Shown here one piece after another: positions 47,244 to 56,837 of a stretch of DNA of 64,000 nt. The DNA comes from Pseudomonas fluorescens (GTDB lineage: Bacteria > Pseudomonadota > Gammaproteobacteria > Pseudomonadales > Pseudomonadaceae), in NCBI RefSeq assembly GCF_900636825.1, contig NZ_LR134318.1, forward strand, positions 1,211,501 through 1,275,500. Direction: 5' to 3'. The notes below the pieces were generated by a model that was not told where the DNA came from, searched no databases, and saw only the letters and a program-made list of their open reading frames with translations. The position numbers and the translations under genes are program-made. Numbering within the stretch: position 1 is the first letter of the stretch; each line of letters starts with the position of its first letter.

Positions 47244-47273
47244 GGCGGTTTTTTTTCGCCCGGGAGCCTGCCG

Positions 47274-48110
47274 ATGGACGTCCAGACCAGTCAACAACAC
47301 CTCCTCAAAGCCCAAGCTTTCAAAGCCCTGCATGAACGCCAGGGGATCTTCGTCATTCCCAATCCGTGGGATGCGGGATCGGCGAAAATGCTCGCCAGCC
47401 TCGGCTATCAGGCCCTGGCGACGACCAGCGCCGGCTATGCTTTTTCCCAAGGCAAGGCTGATGGCGCATTGAGCCTCGATGAAACCCTGGCCAATGTGCG
47501 CGCGATTGTCGCTGCGACCGATCTGCCGGTGAGTGTGGACCTGGAAAACGGCTTTGCCGATGATCCAGTGGAGTCCGCGCAGAGCCTGTTGCGTGCCGCC
47601 GAGGCGGGCGCCGTGGGCGGTTCGATCGAAGATGCCACGGGACGCCCGGAGGCGCCGATCTATTGCTTCGAACACGCCGTGGCGCGAATTGAAGCCGCCG
47701 TCGCGGCAGTGCGCACGCTGCCGTTTCCCTTCATCCTCACCGCTCGCGCGGAAAACTATCTGCACGGCAACCCCGACCTTGACGACACTATTCGCCGCTT
47801 GCAGGCATTTGCCGAGGCGGGGGCCGACGTGTTGTACGCGCCGGGTTTGCGCAGTGCCGAAGAAGTGCTGGCGGTGGTGCGCGCGGTCGCGCCGAAACCG
47901 GTCAATGTGTTGATGTCCGGCGGTTTGAACCTGACCGTGCAGCAACTTGCGCAGATGGGCGTGCGGCGCATCAGCACCGGTTCGGCGCTGGCACTGGCGG
48001 CGCTTGGTGAATTCTTCCGCGCTGCTGAAGAAATCCGGCAATCCGGCACCTTCGGTTTTACGTCGCAGTCGATGCCGTACGCCAAGGCCAATCAGTTATT
48101 CAAAGGCTGA
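47274..48110 (+). CDS. isocitrate lyase / PEP mutase family protein
   Basis: A 278-residue member of the ICL/PEPM superfamily, whose enzymes make or break C-C or C-P bonds next to a carboxylate. FVIPNPWDAGSAKMLASLGY and ALATTSAGYAFSQGKADG match the oxaloacetate-decarboxylase/phosphonomutase branch. VSVDLENGFADDP and GGSIEDATGR carry the Mg-binding acids. The KKCGH-type isocitrate lyase active-site loop is missing, so it is not an isocitrate lyase. The substrate is undetermined. The start at 47274 is 30 bases after the DUF72 stop. Confidence 0.87.
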   Translation: MDVQTSQQHLLKAQAFKALHERQGIFVIPNPWDAGSAKMLASLGYQALATTSAGYAFSQGKADGALSLDETLANVRAIVAATDLPVSVDLENGFADDPVESAQSLLRAAEAGAVGGSIEDATGRPEAPIYCFEHAVARIEAAVAAVRTLPFPFILTARAENYLHGNPDLDDTIRRLQAFAEAGADVLYAPGLRSAEEVLAVVRAVAPKPVNVLMSGGLNLTVQQLAQMGVRRISTGSALALAALGEFFRAAEEIRQSGTFGFTSQSMPYAKANQLFKG

Positions 48111-48112
48111 AC

Positions 48113-48805
48113 ATGGCGCGCTGGATATTCTGGCTGGTACTGCTCGCCCTCGGCGCCACGGCGGTGAGTGTCTGGCGCGGTTGGCTGGAGGTTCCGCCGC
48201 AGTGGAATCCCTGGGCCGCGCTGGACGTCAAGGCCCCGCGCAATTGGCTGACCGCATACAAACTCATGCGCTTGCGCAGCGATCCGCAACTCTGTGCCCA
48301 GGCACTGAGCAGCTCGGAACTGCGCATCAGCCGTCAGTCGGACAGCCCCGGCGCCAAGTGTCCGCTGATTGGCGCCGTGCGCGTGCAGGGCGGTGAGGTG
48401 GCGCTCAGCAGCAGTTTCCTCGCCAGTTGCCCGCTGGCAGTGGCCTACGCGATGTTCGAACATCACACCCTGCAACCCGCCGCGCAAGGCGTTTACGGTG
48501 AGAAAGTCACGCGTGTCGATCATCTCGGCAGTTTCGCCTGCCGCAATGTCTACAACCGCGACAGCGGCGCGCTGAGTCGGCATGCCACTGCCGATGCGCT
48601 GGACATCGCCGGATTTCGGCTGGCGGACGGACGCACCATCAGCGTGCTCAAGGACTGGCAGAAGCAAAACCAGGACGCGGAGTTTCTGCGTCAGCTGCGC
48701 GATGGCGCGTGTGAGTCGTTCAGTGTGGTGTTGAGCCCGGATTACAACGCCGCTCATCGCAATCACTTTCATGTCGATATCGGACGATGGAGCGTCTGTC
48801 GCTGA
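48113..48805 (+). CDS. extensin-like family protein, putative zinc peptidase fold
   Basis: A 230-residue protein with an N-terminal membrane anchor (about residues 4-20, WIFWLVLLALGATAVSV) and an extensin-like C-terminal domain (about 55-228). SRHATADALDIAGFRL and HRNHFHVDIG place a His, an Asp and an HxH pattern like that of LAS/M15 D-Ala-D-Ala peptidases, so it may act on peptidoglycan in the periplasm. Three cysteine-containing segments (QLCAQ, AKCPLIG, ASCPLAV) suggest disulfides. It starts two bases after the preceding stop. Confidence 0.85.
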   Translation: MARWIFWLVLLALGATAVSVWRGWLEVPPQWNPWAALDVKAPRNWLTAYKLMRLRSDPQLCAQALSSSELRISRQSDSPGAKCPLIGAVRVQGGEVALSSSFLASCPLAVAYAMFEHHTLQPAAQGVYGEKVTRVDHLGSFACRNVYNRDSGALSRHATADALDIAGFRLADGRTISVLKDWQKQNQDAEFLRQLRDGACESFSVVLSPDYNAAHRNHFHVDIGRWSVCR

Positions 48806-48808
48806 TGA

Positions 48809-49429
48809 TCAGGCGGCGAGGCGCAGGTTCTGCAGAACGATCGGGCGCGCCCAGCCGTTATCGAAGTCCAGTGCCTTTTGTTGCTCGACGATTTCTTCCG
48901 GCGGGAACGGCGGGTATGGCTTCTGCAGCAGATCCAGATCGAATTCGGCAATAGGCAGATAAAGTGGACGCTTCTGCGGGGCAGGGCCCGGCTCCGGCAG
49001 CGGCTGACCGTTGTTGATCACGACCGGGCGAACCCAGCTGCTTTCGAAGTCCTGTTGCTCTTGCTGAGCCTTGAGTTCCTCAGGCGGGAACGGCGGGAAC
49101 GGCTTGTCCAGCAGATCCATTTCGAATTCGGCGATCGGCAGGAACAGTGGCTCTGGCGGGCGTACGACGGTTTCGACCACATCGCATTCGCGCTGGCTGA
49201 CAATATGCGCGTGCAACTCGCTGCCAATGGTCGGTTCTTCGGGGCTGTTCAGGTCAACCGGGGGAAATGTGCCACAGGCAGGCACCACTGCACTCGTCTG
49301 CTCGGCCAGAGCCTGGGCAAAAAAATCCTGCCACAGGTGACTGACGCCGCTCAGTGCTTGAGTGTTTTGACGGCTGAAGTCGCCATGGGGCGAGATGTAG
49401 CCAATCGATGTGGGAAGAATGGCTGACAT
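48809..49429 (-). CDS. hypothetical protein with an internal duplication
   Basis: A 206-residue soluble protein. Two ~48-residue units lie at about 88-140 and 150-202. Each reads like [20 protein letters not shown] or [20 protein letters not shown], then FPPEE, then a Gln/Glu run, an acidic DF..W and RPVV or RPIV. The head (about 1-85) has two cysteines and no signal. Proline-rich, acidic units with W and F anchors suggest a partner-binding scaffold, but the role is unknown. It is convergent with the extensin-like gene (3 bases between stops) and divergent from rsmJ. Confidence 0.72.
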   Translation of the reverse strand: MSAILPTSIGYISPHGDFSRQNTQALSGVSHLWQDFFAQALAEQTSAVVPACGTFPPVDLNSPEEPTIGSELHAHIVSQRECDVVETVVRPPEPLFLPIAEFEMDLLDKPFPPFPPEELKAQQEQQDFESSWVRPVVINNGQPLPEPGPAPQKRPLYLPIAEFDLDLLQKPYPPFPPEEIVEQQKALDFDNGWARPIVLQNLRLAA

Positions 49430-49522
49430 TTTTTTCGGTTGACGCTCAGCTCTGGCAAAATGCGCGTTGAATGGTTTATCGGCGGTTTTTGTCGATCCTT
49501 AACTTTTTTTGAGCGTTTTTTC

Positions 49523-50305
49523 ATGATTGATTCACCCGCGGCCTGCCGCATCCATGTCGAGGCCCTTGGCCCGACGTTCCAAGCGCAAGCCGAGCAATGG
49601 GCCGAGCGTCTCGGGCTGCCGCTTGAGGTGGCTGACGGCGAGTTCGCTGTGCAGGTCGGCGAGCAGGGTTTGCAGCTGCAACAGCTTGGGCCGGATGCTC
49701 CGGGGCCGGTGCGGGTCGACTTCGTTGAAGGCGGCGCGGCGCATCGGCGTCTGTATGGCGGCGGCAGTGGCCAGATGATCGCCAAGGCAGTTGGTGTCGC
49801 TCAAGGCGTACGGCCGCGCGTGCTGGATGCGACGGCGGGCTTGGGCAAGGATGCGTTTGTGTTGGCCAGCCTCGGCTGTGAAATGAGCCTGATCGAGCGT
49901 CAGCCATTGATCGGCGCATTGCTGGAAGACGGTCTGGCGCGGGCGGCGGAAGATTTCGAGGTGGCGCCGATTGTCGCGCGAATGACATTGCTCAAGGGCA
50001 ACTCCATCGAAGTCATGCAGAACTGGGAAGGAGAGCCGCCGCAGGTGATCTATCTCGACCCGATGTTTCCCCATCGTGAGAAGACGGCGCTGGTGAAAAA
50101 GGAAATGCGTCTGTTCCGGCCGCTGGTGGGCGATGATCCCGACGCGCCTGCACTGTTGCAGGCGGCGCTGGCCTTGGCGACGCACCGGGTGGTGGTCAAG
50201 CGGCCGCGCAAAGCGCCGTGCATCGAAGGGCCGAAGCCGAGTCATGCGCTGGATGGCAAATCGAGTCGGTACGACATCTACCCGAAGAAAGCTCTCAAGC
50301 TTTAA
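49523..50305 (+). CDS. rsmJ: 16S rRNA (guanine1516-N2)-methyltransferase RsmJ
   Basis: A 260-residue SAM-dependent methyltransferase that modifies G1516 of 16S rRNA. The start is ATG 49523 ([16 protein letters not shown]); the upstream extension has no family match. [20 protein letters not shown] is the SAM site, [20 protein letters not shown] the catalytic DPxF-type motif, and [10 protein letters not shown] and [10 protein letters not shown] the C-terminal family signature. Confidence 0.95.
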   Translation: MIDSPAACRIHVEALGPTFQAQAEQWAERLGLPLEVADGEFAVQVGEQGLQLQQLGPDAPGPVRVDFVEGGAAHRRLYGGGSGQMIAKAVGVAQGVRPRVLDATAGLGKDAFVLASLGCEMSLIERQPLIGALLEDGLARAAEDFEVAPIVARMTLLKGNSIEVMQNWEGEPPQVIYLDPMFPHREKTALVKKEMRLFRPLVGDDPDAPALLQAALALATHRVVVKRPRKAPCIEGPKPSHALDGKSSRYDIYPKKALKL

Positions 50306-50320
50306 GACCGAGTCGCCCGA

Positions 50321-50410
50321 ATCGCTGGCAAGCCAGCTCCCACAGGTTTTTGCGGCGTGCACATGAGTTGTGACCACCCAGATCCATGTGGGAGCTGGCT
50401 TGCCAGCGAT
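50321..50410. repeat. inverted repeat pair, GTGGGAGCTGGC family
   Basis: ATCGCTGGCAAGCCAGCTCC and GGAGCTGGCTTGCCAGCGAT are exact inverses about 40 bases apart, between rsmJ and the TetR gene. Confidence 0.9.
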
Positions 50411-50435
50411 GGCATCAGTGCTGTCAACTTTGAAG

Positions 50436-51071
50436 TCAGGGTTTGTAAGCCCGCATAAACAACCCCACCACCTCACGCACATGCCGCTCCGCTGCATCAC
50501 CGGTCAGCGGCTCGCCACAGCCATACAGCAGCCGAAAATTCCCCGCACCCTTGATCAGGCAGAAGAAGTGTTCGGCGGCATTTCGTGGCTGATCGATGCT
50601 GAGCTCGCCAGTGGCATGAATTTGCGTCAGTAAACCCTCCATTCCATTAACCACGCGCTCGGGCCCGGCTTCGAAGAAAATCAGCGACAGCTTCGGATCC
50701 TGGCTACCCAGCGCCATGATGAGACGATGCAGGTTGACCGATTCATCGCTGTTGATCAGTTGATGGAAGCCTCGGGCAATGTTCAGCAACACATTTTCCA
50801 CGGGTGCGCCTTCCGGCAATTCGAAGAACAGCGGCGGCAATTGCTCTTCGCATTTCGCCACCACGGCGGCGGAGAACAGCGTTTCCTTGTCATTGAAATG
50901 GCTGTAGACCGTCAGCTTCGATACGCCGGCTTCGCTGGCAACCGCGTCCATGCTGGTGTTCGCGTAGCCATGACAGAGAAACAGGGTTTTCGCCGCGTCG
51001 AGGATCGCTTGGCGTTTCGCCAGATCCTTGGGGCGGCCCGGGCCGTTTGAAGCGGAGAGATTGTTCGACAT
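50436..51071 (-). CDS. TetR-family repressor of the adjacent RND pump (MexL-like)
   Basis: A 211-residue TetR protein. The HTH domain (about 17-62) is AILDAAKTLFLCHGYANTSM then DAVASEAGVSKLTVYSHFND. The C-terminal ligand domain is helical. It is transcribed away from an efflux operon with a 94-base shared promoter region, the classical layout of a local repressor. P. aeruginosa has mexL divergent from mexJK near rsmJ in the same order as I recall, so this is probably its counterpart, though P. aeruginosa has two TetR genes there. Confidence 0.88.
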   Translation of the reverse strand: MSNNLSASNGPGRPKDLAKRQAILDAAKTLFLCHGYANTSMDAVASEAGVSKLTVYSHFNDKETLFSAAVVAKCEEQLPPLFFELPEGAPVENVLLNIARGFHQLINSDESVNLHRLIMALGSQDPKLSLIFFEAGPERVVNGMEGLLTQIHATGELSIDQPRNAAEHFFCLIKGAGNFRLLYGCGEPLTGDAAERHVREVVGLFMRAYKP

Positions 51072-51083
51072 TTTTCGCTTTTA

Positions 51084-51128
51084 ATACTGGACTGGTGAGT
51101 TTGCTATTAATACCATACCCGCCAGTAT
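51084..51128. promoter_or_regulatory. candidate operator between tetR and the efflux operon
   Basis: Inverted arms ATACTGG (51084-51090) and CCAGTAT (51122-51128) within an AT-rich spacer that must contain both promoters. They are placed where a TetR dimer would block both directions. Confidence 0.4.
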
Positions 51129-51165
51129 AAATATTCCAAGCCTCATTAGCGAAAGGTCCTTCACC

Positions 51166-52266
51166 ATGTTCCGCCATGCGTTGTCCTTTGCCGTGCCAGT
51201 CAGTCTGGCGTTCCTTTTATCGGCATGCGGTCAGGAAGAGGTGACCAAAGTCACCGTGCGACCGGCCATGGTGGTGCAACCCGAGCCCTCGACGCAGGCA
51301 ATGGAAAGTTACCCGGGCGAGGTTCGCGCCCGTTATGAGCCTGATCTGGCCTTCCGCATCGGTGGCAAAGTCAGTCGACGACTGGTCGACGAGGGGCAGC
51401 GGGTCAAGGCCGATCAGCCACTGGCCGAACTCGATCCGCAGGACGTGCGCCTGCAACTGGAAGCCACCCGCGCGCAGGTCGCCGCCGCCGAGGCCAATCT
51501 GAACCTGGTGCGTGCCGAGCGTGATCGCTATAAGACCCTGATGGAGCGGCAGATGGTCAGCCGCTCGGCCTACGATAACGCCGAAAATCTATACCGCTCC
51601 GGCGAAGCTCGCGTTAAACAAATCAAAGCCGAATTCAACGTATCGACCAATCAGGCCAGTTACGCGGTGTTGCGTGCGCCGCAGGATGGCGTTGTGGCCA
51701 AACGTTCGGTGGAAGTGGGTCAGGTGGTCGCTGCCGGGCAAACCGTGTTCACCCTTGCCACCGACGGCGAGCGTGAAGTGCTGATCAGCCTGCCGGAGCA
51801 AAGCTTTGGCCGCTTCAAGGTGGGCCAGCCGGTTTCCGTGGAATTATGGGCTCAGCAGAACCAGCGCTTCGCCGGGCAGATCCGCGAACTGTCGCCGTCC
51901 GCCGATCCGCGCTCACGCACCTTCGCCGCAAGGATCTCCTTCACCAGCGGCAAAGTCCCCGCCGAGCTGGGGCAAAGCGCGCGCGTCTTCGTGCAATCCG
52001 CCGACAATGTTTCGCTGTCGATACCGCTTTCCGCGCTGACCGCTGAAAACGGAGCGACCTACGTCTGGGTGGTTGATGGCAACAATACGTTGAAGAAAAC
52101 CCCGGTGCGCGTCGGTCCGTTCGGCGAGAAAAGCGTGTCGGTACTCGAAGGGCTGAACGCCAGCGACTGGGTGGTGGCTGCCGGTGTTCACGTGTTGCTC
52201 GATGGTCAGCAGGTGCGACCTGTGGATCGCAGCAATCGTGTGGTCAATCTGGCGAACAAGGAGTAA
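51166..52266 (+). CDS. RND efflux periplasmic adaptor (MexJ-like lipoprotein)
   Basis: A 366-residue membrane fusion protein. The signal ends in the lipobox FLLSACGQEE (Cys about 23). A barrel-sandwich/lipoyl half (YEPDLAFRIGGKVSRRLVDE) leads into the alpha-hairpin (about 85-145, LEATRAQVAAAEANLNLVRA), then the second lipoyl half (YAVLRAPQDGVVAKRSVEVG), a beta-barrel and the membrane-proximal domain. It bridges the pump encoded six bases downstream to an outer-membrane channel, not encoded here. Length equals that of MexJ as I recall it. Confidence 0.92.
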   Translation: MFRHALSFAVPVSLAFLLSACGQEEVTKVTVRPAMVVQPEPSTQAMESYPGEVRARYEPDLAFRIGGKVSRRLVDEGQRVKADQPLAELDPQDVRLQLEATRAQVAAAEANLNLVRAERDRYKTLMERQMVSRSAYDNAENLYRSGEARVKQIKAEFNVSTNQASYAVLRAPQDGVVAKRSVEVGQVVAAGQTVFTLATDGEREVLISLPEQSFGRFKVGQPVSVELWAQQNQRFAGQIRELSPSADPRSRTFAARISFTSGKVPAELGQSARVFVQSADNVSLSIPLSALTAENGATYVWVVDGNNTLKKTPVRVGPFGEKSVSVLEGLNASDWVVAAGVHVLLDGQQVRPVDRSNRVVNLANKE

Positions 52267-52272
52267 GCCCCG

Positions 52273-55200
52273 ATGCGCTTCAACCTCTCCGAATGGGCGT
52301 TGCGTAATCGCCAGATCGTACTGTTCCTGATGCTTTTGCTGGCCATCGTTGGCGCCTTGTCCTACACCAAACTTGGCCAGAGTGAAGATCCGCCGTTTAC
52401 CTTCAAAGCCATGGTCATCCAGACCCGCTGGCCCGGTGCGACGGCGCAGGAAGTTTCGCGCCAGGTGACTGAGCGCATCGAAAAGAAGCTGATGGAAACC
52501 GGTGTGTACGAACGCATCATGTCGTTCTCCCGCCCCGGTGAGTCTCAGGTGACTTTCATCGCTCGCGATTCGATGCACTCCAAGGAAATTCCTGACCTCT
52601 GGTACCAGTTGCGCAAGAAGGTCGGCGATATTCGCCAGACTTTGCCGCCGGATATCCAGGGGCCGTTCTTCAACGATGAATTCGGCACCACGTTCGGCAA
52701 CATCTATGCACTGACCGGCGACGGTTTCGACTATGCGGTGCTCAAGGATTATGCCGACCGCATTCAGATCCAGCTGCAACGGGTCAAGGATGTCGGCAAG
52801 GTCGAGCTGCTCGGGTTACAGGACGAGAAGATCTGGGTCGAGTTGTCCAACGTCAAACTCGCCACGCTCGGTTTGCCACTGGCTGCGGTGCAACAAGCGC
52901 TGCAAGAGCAAAATACGGTATCAACCGCCGGGTTTTTCGAGACCGGCAGCGAGCGTTTGCAGCTACGCGTCTCGGGAAATTTTCAGACGGTCGACGAGAT
53001 AAAAAACTTCCCGATCCGGGTCGCTGATCGTACGTTCCGTATCTCCGATATCGCAGACGTGCGTCGCGGTTTCAGCGATCCGCCGTCGCCGCGCATGCGT
53101 TTCATGGCTGAAGATGCGATCGGTCTGGCCGTGGCGATGAAGGATGGCGGTGACATCCTGGTACTGGGCAAGGCTCTGGAAGTCGAGTTCACGCGGATCC
53201 AGAAAAACCTCCCGGCCGGCATGCAACTGCGCAAAGTCTCCGACCAACCGGCCGCGGTGAAAACCGGCGTCGGTGAGTTTGTCCAGGTATTGGTCGAAGC
53301 GCTGGCGATTGTCTTGCTGGTGAGCTTTTTCTCTCTTGGCGTGCGCACCGGCATGGTCGTCGCGTTGACCATTCCGCTGGTGCTGGCGATGACCTTCGCC
53401 TGCATGTATTACCTCAACATCGGCCTGCACAAAATCTCTCTCGGTGCGTTGGTGCTGGCGCTGGGGCTGCTGGTGGACGACGCGATCATCGCCGTGGAAA
53501 TGATGGCGATCAAAATGGAACAGGGCTTCGACCGAGTCCGCGCGGCGAGCTATGCCTGGACCAGCACGGCGTTTCCGATGCTGACCGGGACGCTGATCAC
53601 CGCCGCCGGCTTCCTGCCGATTGCTACCGCGCAGTCCGGCACAGGCGAATACACCCGATCGATTTTCCAGGTGGTGACCATTGCCTTGCTCGCGTCGTGG
53701 GTCGCGGCGGTGGTGTTCGTGCCGTATCTGGGAGAGAGGCTGCTGCCTGATCTGGCGAAAATCCATGCGGCCAGACATGGCACCGGTGATGGTCAGCCGG
53801 ATCCGTACGGGACGCCGTTTTACCAGCGCGTCCGGCGGTTGGTGGAGTGGTGCGTGGCGCACCGCAAAACGGTGATCGTGCTCACTGTCGGCTTGTTCAT
53901 AGCCTCGGTGATGTTGTTCCGCTTCGTCCCGCAGCAGTTCTTCCCGGCCTCCAACCGACTGGAGTTGATGGTCGATCTGAAACTCGCCGAAGGTGTTTCG
54001 CTGGCAAATACCACGGCGGAGGTCAAACGCCTCGAAGCGCTGCTCAAGGAACACGCGGGTATCGATAACTACGTGGCGTATGTCGGCACCGGCTCGCCGC
54101 GTTTTTACCTGCCGCTGGATCAACAACTCCCGGCGGCAAGTTTCGCCCAGTTCGTGGTGTTGGCCAAAACCATTGAGGAGCGGGAGGCGCTGCGCAGTTG
54201 GTTGATCGATACCCTCAACGAGCAATTCCCGGCCATGCGCTCGCGGGTGACGCGCCTGGAAAACGGTCCGCCGGTTGGCTATCCGGTGCAGTTCCGGATT
54301 ACCGGTGAACATATCGAAGAGGTCCGCGCGCTGGCGCGCAAGGTGGCGGCCAAGGTTCGTGAAAATCCGCATGTGGTCAATGTGCATCTGGATTGGGAAG
54401 AACCGAGCAAGGTCGTGTACCTGAACATCGATCAGGATCGTGCGCGGGCGCTCGGCGTGAGCACGGCCAATCTGGCGAAGTTTCTGCAGAGTTCGTTGAC
54501 CGGCTCCAGCGTCAGCCAGTATCGCGAAGACAACGAATTGATCGAGATTCTGCTGCGCGGCACCGTGCACGAGCGCACCGAATTGTCGTTGTTGCCGAGC
54601 CTCGCTGTGCCGACGGATAACGGCCGCAGCGTGTCGTTGTCGCAGATCGCAACGCTGGAATATGGTTTCGAGGAAGGCATCATCTGGCACCGCAATCGGC
54701 TGCCGAACGTGACGGTCCGCGCGGACATTTATGGCAAGGAGCAACCGGCAACACTGGTGAAGCAGATCATGCCGACGCTGGACCCGATTCGCGCCGAATT
54801 GCCTGACGGGTATCTGCTGGATGTCGGCGGCACGGTGGAGGATTCCGAGCGTGGACAGAAGTCGGTGAATGCCGGGGTGCCGATGTTCATCGTGGTGGTG
54901 CTGACCTTGCTGATGGTGCAATTGCGCAGTTTTTCGCGCACGGCGATGGTGTTCCTGACGGCGCCGTTGGGCCTGATCGGGGTGACATTGTTTCTGATGG
55001 TGTTCCGCCAGCCGTTCGGGTTCGTGGCGATGCTGGGCACGATCGCGTTGTCCGGGATGATCATGCGCAATTCGGTGATTCTGGTCGATCAGATCGAGCA
55101 GGATATCGCTTCCGGGCTCAGGCCTTGGCAGGCGATTATCGAGGCGACCGTGCGGCGGTTTCGACCGATTGTGTTGACGGCGTTGGCGGCGGTGTTGGCG

Positions 55201-55341
55201 ATGATTCCTCTGTCGCGCAGTGTGTTTTTTGGGCCGATGGCGGTGGCGATCATGGGTGGATTGATTGTGGCTACGGCGTTGACGTTGTTGTTTTTGCCGG
55301 CGCTGTATGCGGCTTGGTTCCGGGTGCGTAAGGAGGCTTGA
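52273..55341 (+). CDS. RND multidrug efflux transporter (MexK-like)
   Basis: A 1022-residue RND pump with two repeats of six membrane helices and large periplasmic loops. TM1 is about residues 12-30, a second helix cluster spans about 335-480, and the C-terminal half covers 540-1015. TM4 has LVLALGLLVDDAIIAVEMM, with the Asp-Asp pair of the proton relay. It lacks a channel gene downstream, as do mexJK-type operons that borrow OprM or OpmH. The closest assignment is MexK/TriC-like; the substrate is not predictable. It is followed by about 800 bases without a gene. Confidence 0.93.
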   Translation: MRFNLSEWALRNRQIVLFLMLLLAIVGALSYTKLGQSEDPPFTFKAMVIQTRWPGATAQEVSRQVTERIEKKLMETGVYERIMSFSRPGESQVTFIARDSMHSKEIPDLWYQLRKKVGDIRQTLPPDIQGPFFNDEFGTTFGNIYALTGDGFDYAVLKDYADRIQIQLQRVKDVGKVELLGLQDEKIWVELSNVKLATLGLPLAAVQQALQEQNTVSTAGFFETGSERLQLRVSGNFQTVDEIKNFPIRVADRTFRISDIADVRRGFSDPPSPRMRFMAEDAIGLAVAMKDGGDILVLGKALEVEFTRIQKNLPAGMQLRKVSDQPAAVKTGVGEFVQVLVEALAIVLLVSFFSLGVRTGMVVALTIPLVLAMTFACMYYLNIGLHKISLGALVLALGLLVDDAIIAVEMMAIKMEQGFDRVRAASYAWTSTAFPMLTGTLITAAGFLPIATAQSGTGEYTRSIFQVVTIALLASWVAAVVFVPYLGERLLPDLAKIHAARHGTGDGQPDPYGTPFYQRVRRLVEWCVAHRKTVIVLTVGLFIASVMLFRFVPQQFFPASNRLELMVDLKLAEGVSLANTTAEVKRLEALLKEHAGIDNYVAYVGTGSPRFYLPLDQQLPAASFAQFVVLAKTIEEREALRSWLIDTLNEQFPAMRSRVTRLENGPPVGYPVQFRITGEHIEEVRALARKVAAKVRENPHVVNVHLDWEEPSKVVYLNIDQDRARALGVSTANLAKFLQSSLTGSSVSQYREDNELIEILLRGTVHERTELSLLPSLAVPTDNGRSVSLSQIATLEYGFEEGIIWHRNRLPNVTVRADIYGKEQPATLVKQIMPTLDPIRAELPDGYLLDVGGTVEDSERGQKSVNAGVPMFIVVVLTLLMVQLRSFSRTAMVFLTAPLGLIGVTLFLMVFRQPFGFVAMLGTIALSGMIMRNSVILVDQIEQDIASGLRPWQAIIEATVRRFRPIVLTALAAVLAMIPLSRSVFFGPMAVAIMGGLIVATALTLLFLPALYAAWFRVRKEA

Positions 55342-55752
55342 GGTTTTTGTGTCGTGGCGGCCTTCGGGCCGACCATGACTTGGGGGGGTTGGGTGTATAT
55401 CCGTTGCTGTGGGTGTTGCTGATTACGGTTCCGCCCTTACGGCGGGTCACCTTTTTCAAACGCCAAAAAGGTAACCCAAAACGCTTGCTCCTGCGTTCGG
55501 CCCTCGCAGGCTCGGGTTCCTTCGCTGCGGGATCGATCCGGACGCAGCGGCTCCGGTTTGCTTCGCTGCACCTCCTTCCGCTGTGTACGACTGCGTCGTA
55601 CGGTCGCTGCGCTCCCACGCCCGGATCAATCCCTCCACTCAGCCTTCCGACGTCGCCGGTGGATCAAGATCAAGATCAAGAGCAGGCGAGCTGACACTCG
55701 GCCTATTGAGTGGTGAAAAGCGTGGGTGTTCGGCTTTGATTTGTGTTGTTGC
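55342..55752. other. gene-free intergenic stretch after the efflux operon
   Basis: About 410 bases with stop codons or implausible composition in all frames that I checked. It contains CCGCCCTTACGGCGGG, a short hairpin (about 55431-55446), in a context (GTCACCTTTTTCAAACGCC) that I recall as a frequent non-coding repeat of fluorescens-group genomes. No gene assigned. Confidence 0.5.
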
Positions 55753-55929
55753 TGCCCCTCACCCCAGCCATCTTCCGAGGGAGAGGGAGAGGGAGAGGGA
55801 GAGGGAGAGGGAGCCGATTTTTGGGCGTTCCAAAATCTGCATTCAACTCGGTATCGCAAGTCGGCGTATTTCGCCTGAACACCTAGGTCAGTCCCCTCTC
55901 CCTCCGGGAGAGGGCTAGGGTGAGGGGCT
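55753..55929. repeat. long inverted repeat (CCCTCACCCC family) with hexamer microsatellite
   Basis: CCCCTCACCCCAGCC at one end and GGGCTAGGGTGAGGGG at the other. The left arm carries six consecutive GAGGGA hexamers (55777-55812), an expansion absent from the related copy at 39081. Confidence 0.82.
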
Positions 55930-56091
55930 TTTGATCTGTTTCTTTTGCGGATATTGACTCGGTATCCCATCCCCGACGTTGCTCTGGTAATCAGCCCGAC
56001 TTCCCGCTATGCCTGCGTATCGGCAGAGGATTTTCCTTGCTGAACTGCGGTGAATCTTGCCCTCGGTCAGGTCGATTCACAAAGCGGATGC

Positions 56092-56136
56092 GCAAAAAAA
56101 GCCCGCTGAACCTATGACGGTCGGCGGGCTTTTTTG
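56092..56136 (-). terminator. terminator of the DUF4197 gene
   Basis: AAAAAAAGCCCGC and GCGGGCTTTTTT arms around an imperfect loop. It lies 12 bases past the minus-strand stop at 56148. Confidence 0.85.
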
Positions 56137-56147
56137 TGGCTTGGGAA

Positions 56148-56837
56148 TTACAACGTACCAAACACCTTCTTCGCCAGACTCGTCGCCGCGGCGGCCGGGT
56201 TCTGGCGAATTGTTACTTCCTGCTTGCCGATCATCTCGAACAAACCATTGAGTGCCTGTTCAGTAACGTAGCTCTCAACGTTCGCGCTCTTCGCATCGAC
56301 TACGCCGAAGGCCGCAGCTTGACCTGCAAAGGAATTGTATTTCTGTGCGACGCCGACCTTGTCGGTGGCTTGTTTGACTATGGGCAGGAATTTCGCGCGG
56401 ATCTGTTCGCGGCTGGATTTGTTCAGGTATTGGGTGGCGGAGTCGTTGCCACCGCTGAGGATGCCCTTGGCGTCGGCGACGCTCATTTTCTTAACGGCGT
56501 CGACCAGAATCGGCTGGGCCTGGGTCACGGCGGATTCGGCGGCTTTGTTCATCGCGGTTTCCAGCTCTTCGACCTGGGCGCCCATGCCGAAAGCTTTCAT
56601 CTTGCTCGCGGCTTTGCCGAGTTTGCCCGGTAGTTCAATCTTCACCTCGGGGTTGTTGCTGAAACCGCCCGGGGTGCCGAGTTGTTTGACGGCGATTTGC
56701 GCACCCTGAGTCAGGGCATCCTTGAGGCCACCGGTGGCGTCTTTTTGTGACAGATCGCCAAGTGAAAGGGCCAGCGCGCTGGCAGAGATCATCAGGCCTG
56801 CACACAAGCCGGCGAAGTGAAGAGTAGGGCGGAGCAT
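56148..56837 (-). CDS. DUF4197 family exported protein
   Basis: A 229-residue protein from ATG 56837 (MLRPTLHFAGLCAGLMISAS), which gives a normal Sec signal cleaved near ALALS; the frame continues upstream without meaning. DUF4197 members are helical periplasmic proteins of unknown role. Visible motifs are GLKDALTQGAQIAVKQLG, GFSNNPEVKIELP, ILSGGNDSATQYL and LNGLFEMIGKQEVTIRQNP. It stands alone between a repeat region and plsB. Confidence 0.88.
   Translation of the reverse strand: MLRPTLHFAGLCAGLMISASALALSLGDLSQKDATGGLKDALTQGAQIAVKQLGTPGGFSNNPEVKIELPGKLGKAASKMKAFGMGAQVEELETAMNKAAESAVTQAQPILVDAVKKMSVADAKGILSGGNDSATQYLNKSSREQIRAKFLPIVKQATDKVGVAQKYNSFAGQAAAFGVVDAKSANVESYVTEQALNGLFEMIGKQEVTIRQNPAAAATSLAKKVFGTL

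Noticed and set aside
52963..54921. 652-codon open frame on the minus strand
   Set aside because: Antisense shadow of the RND transporter gene; His/Arg-rich with no motif.
55342..55929. Insertion-sequence remnant
   Set aside because: No transposase-like frame and no target duplication found; the inverted arms match the intergenic repeat family instead.
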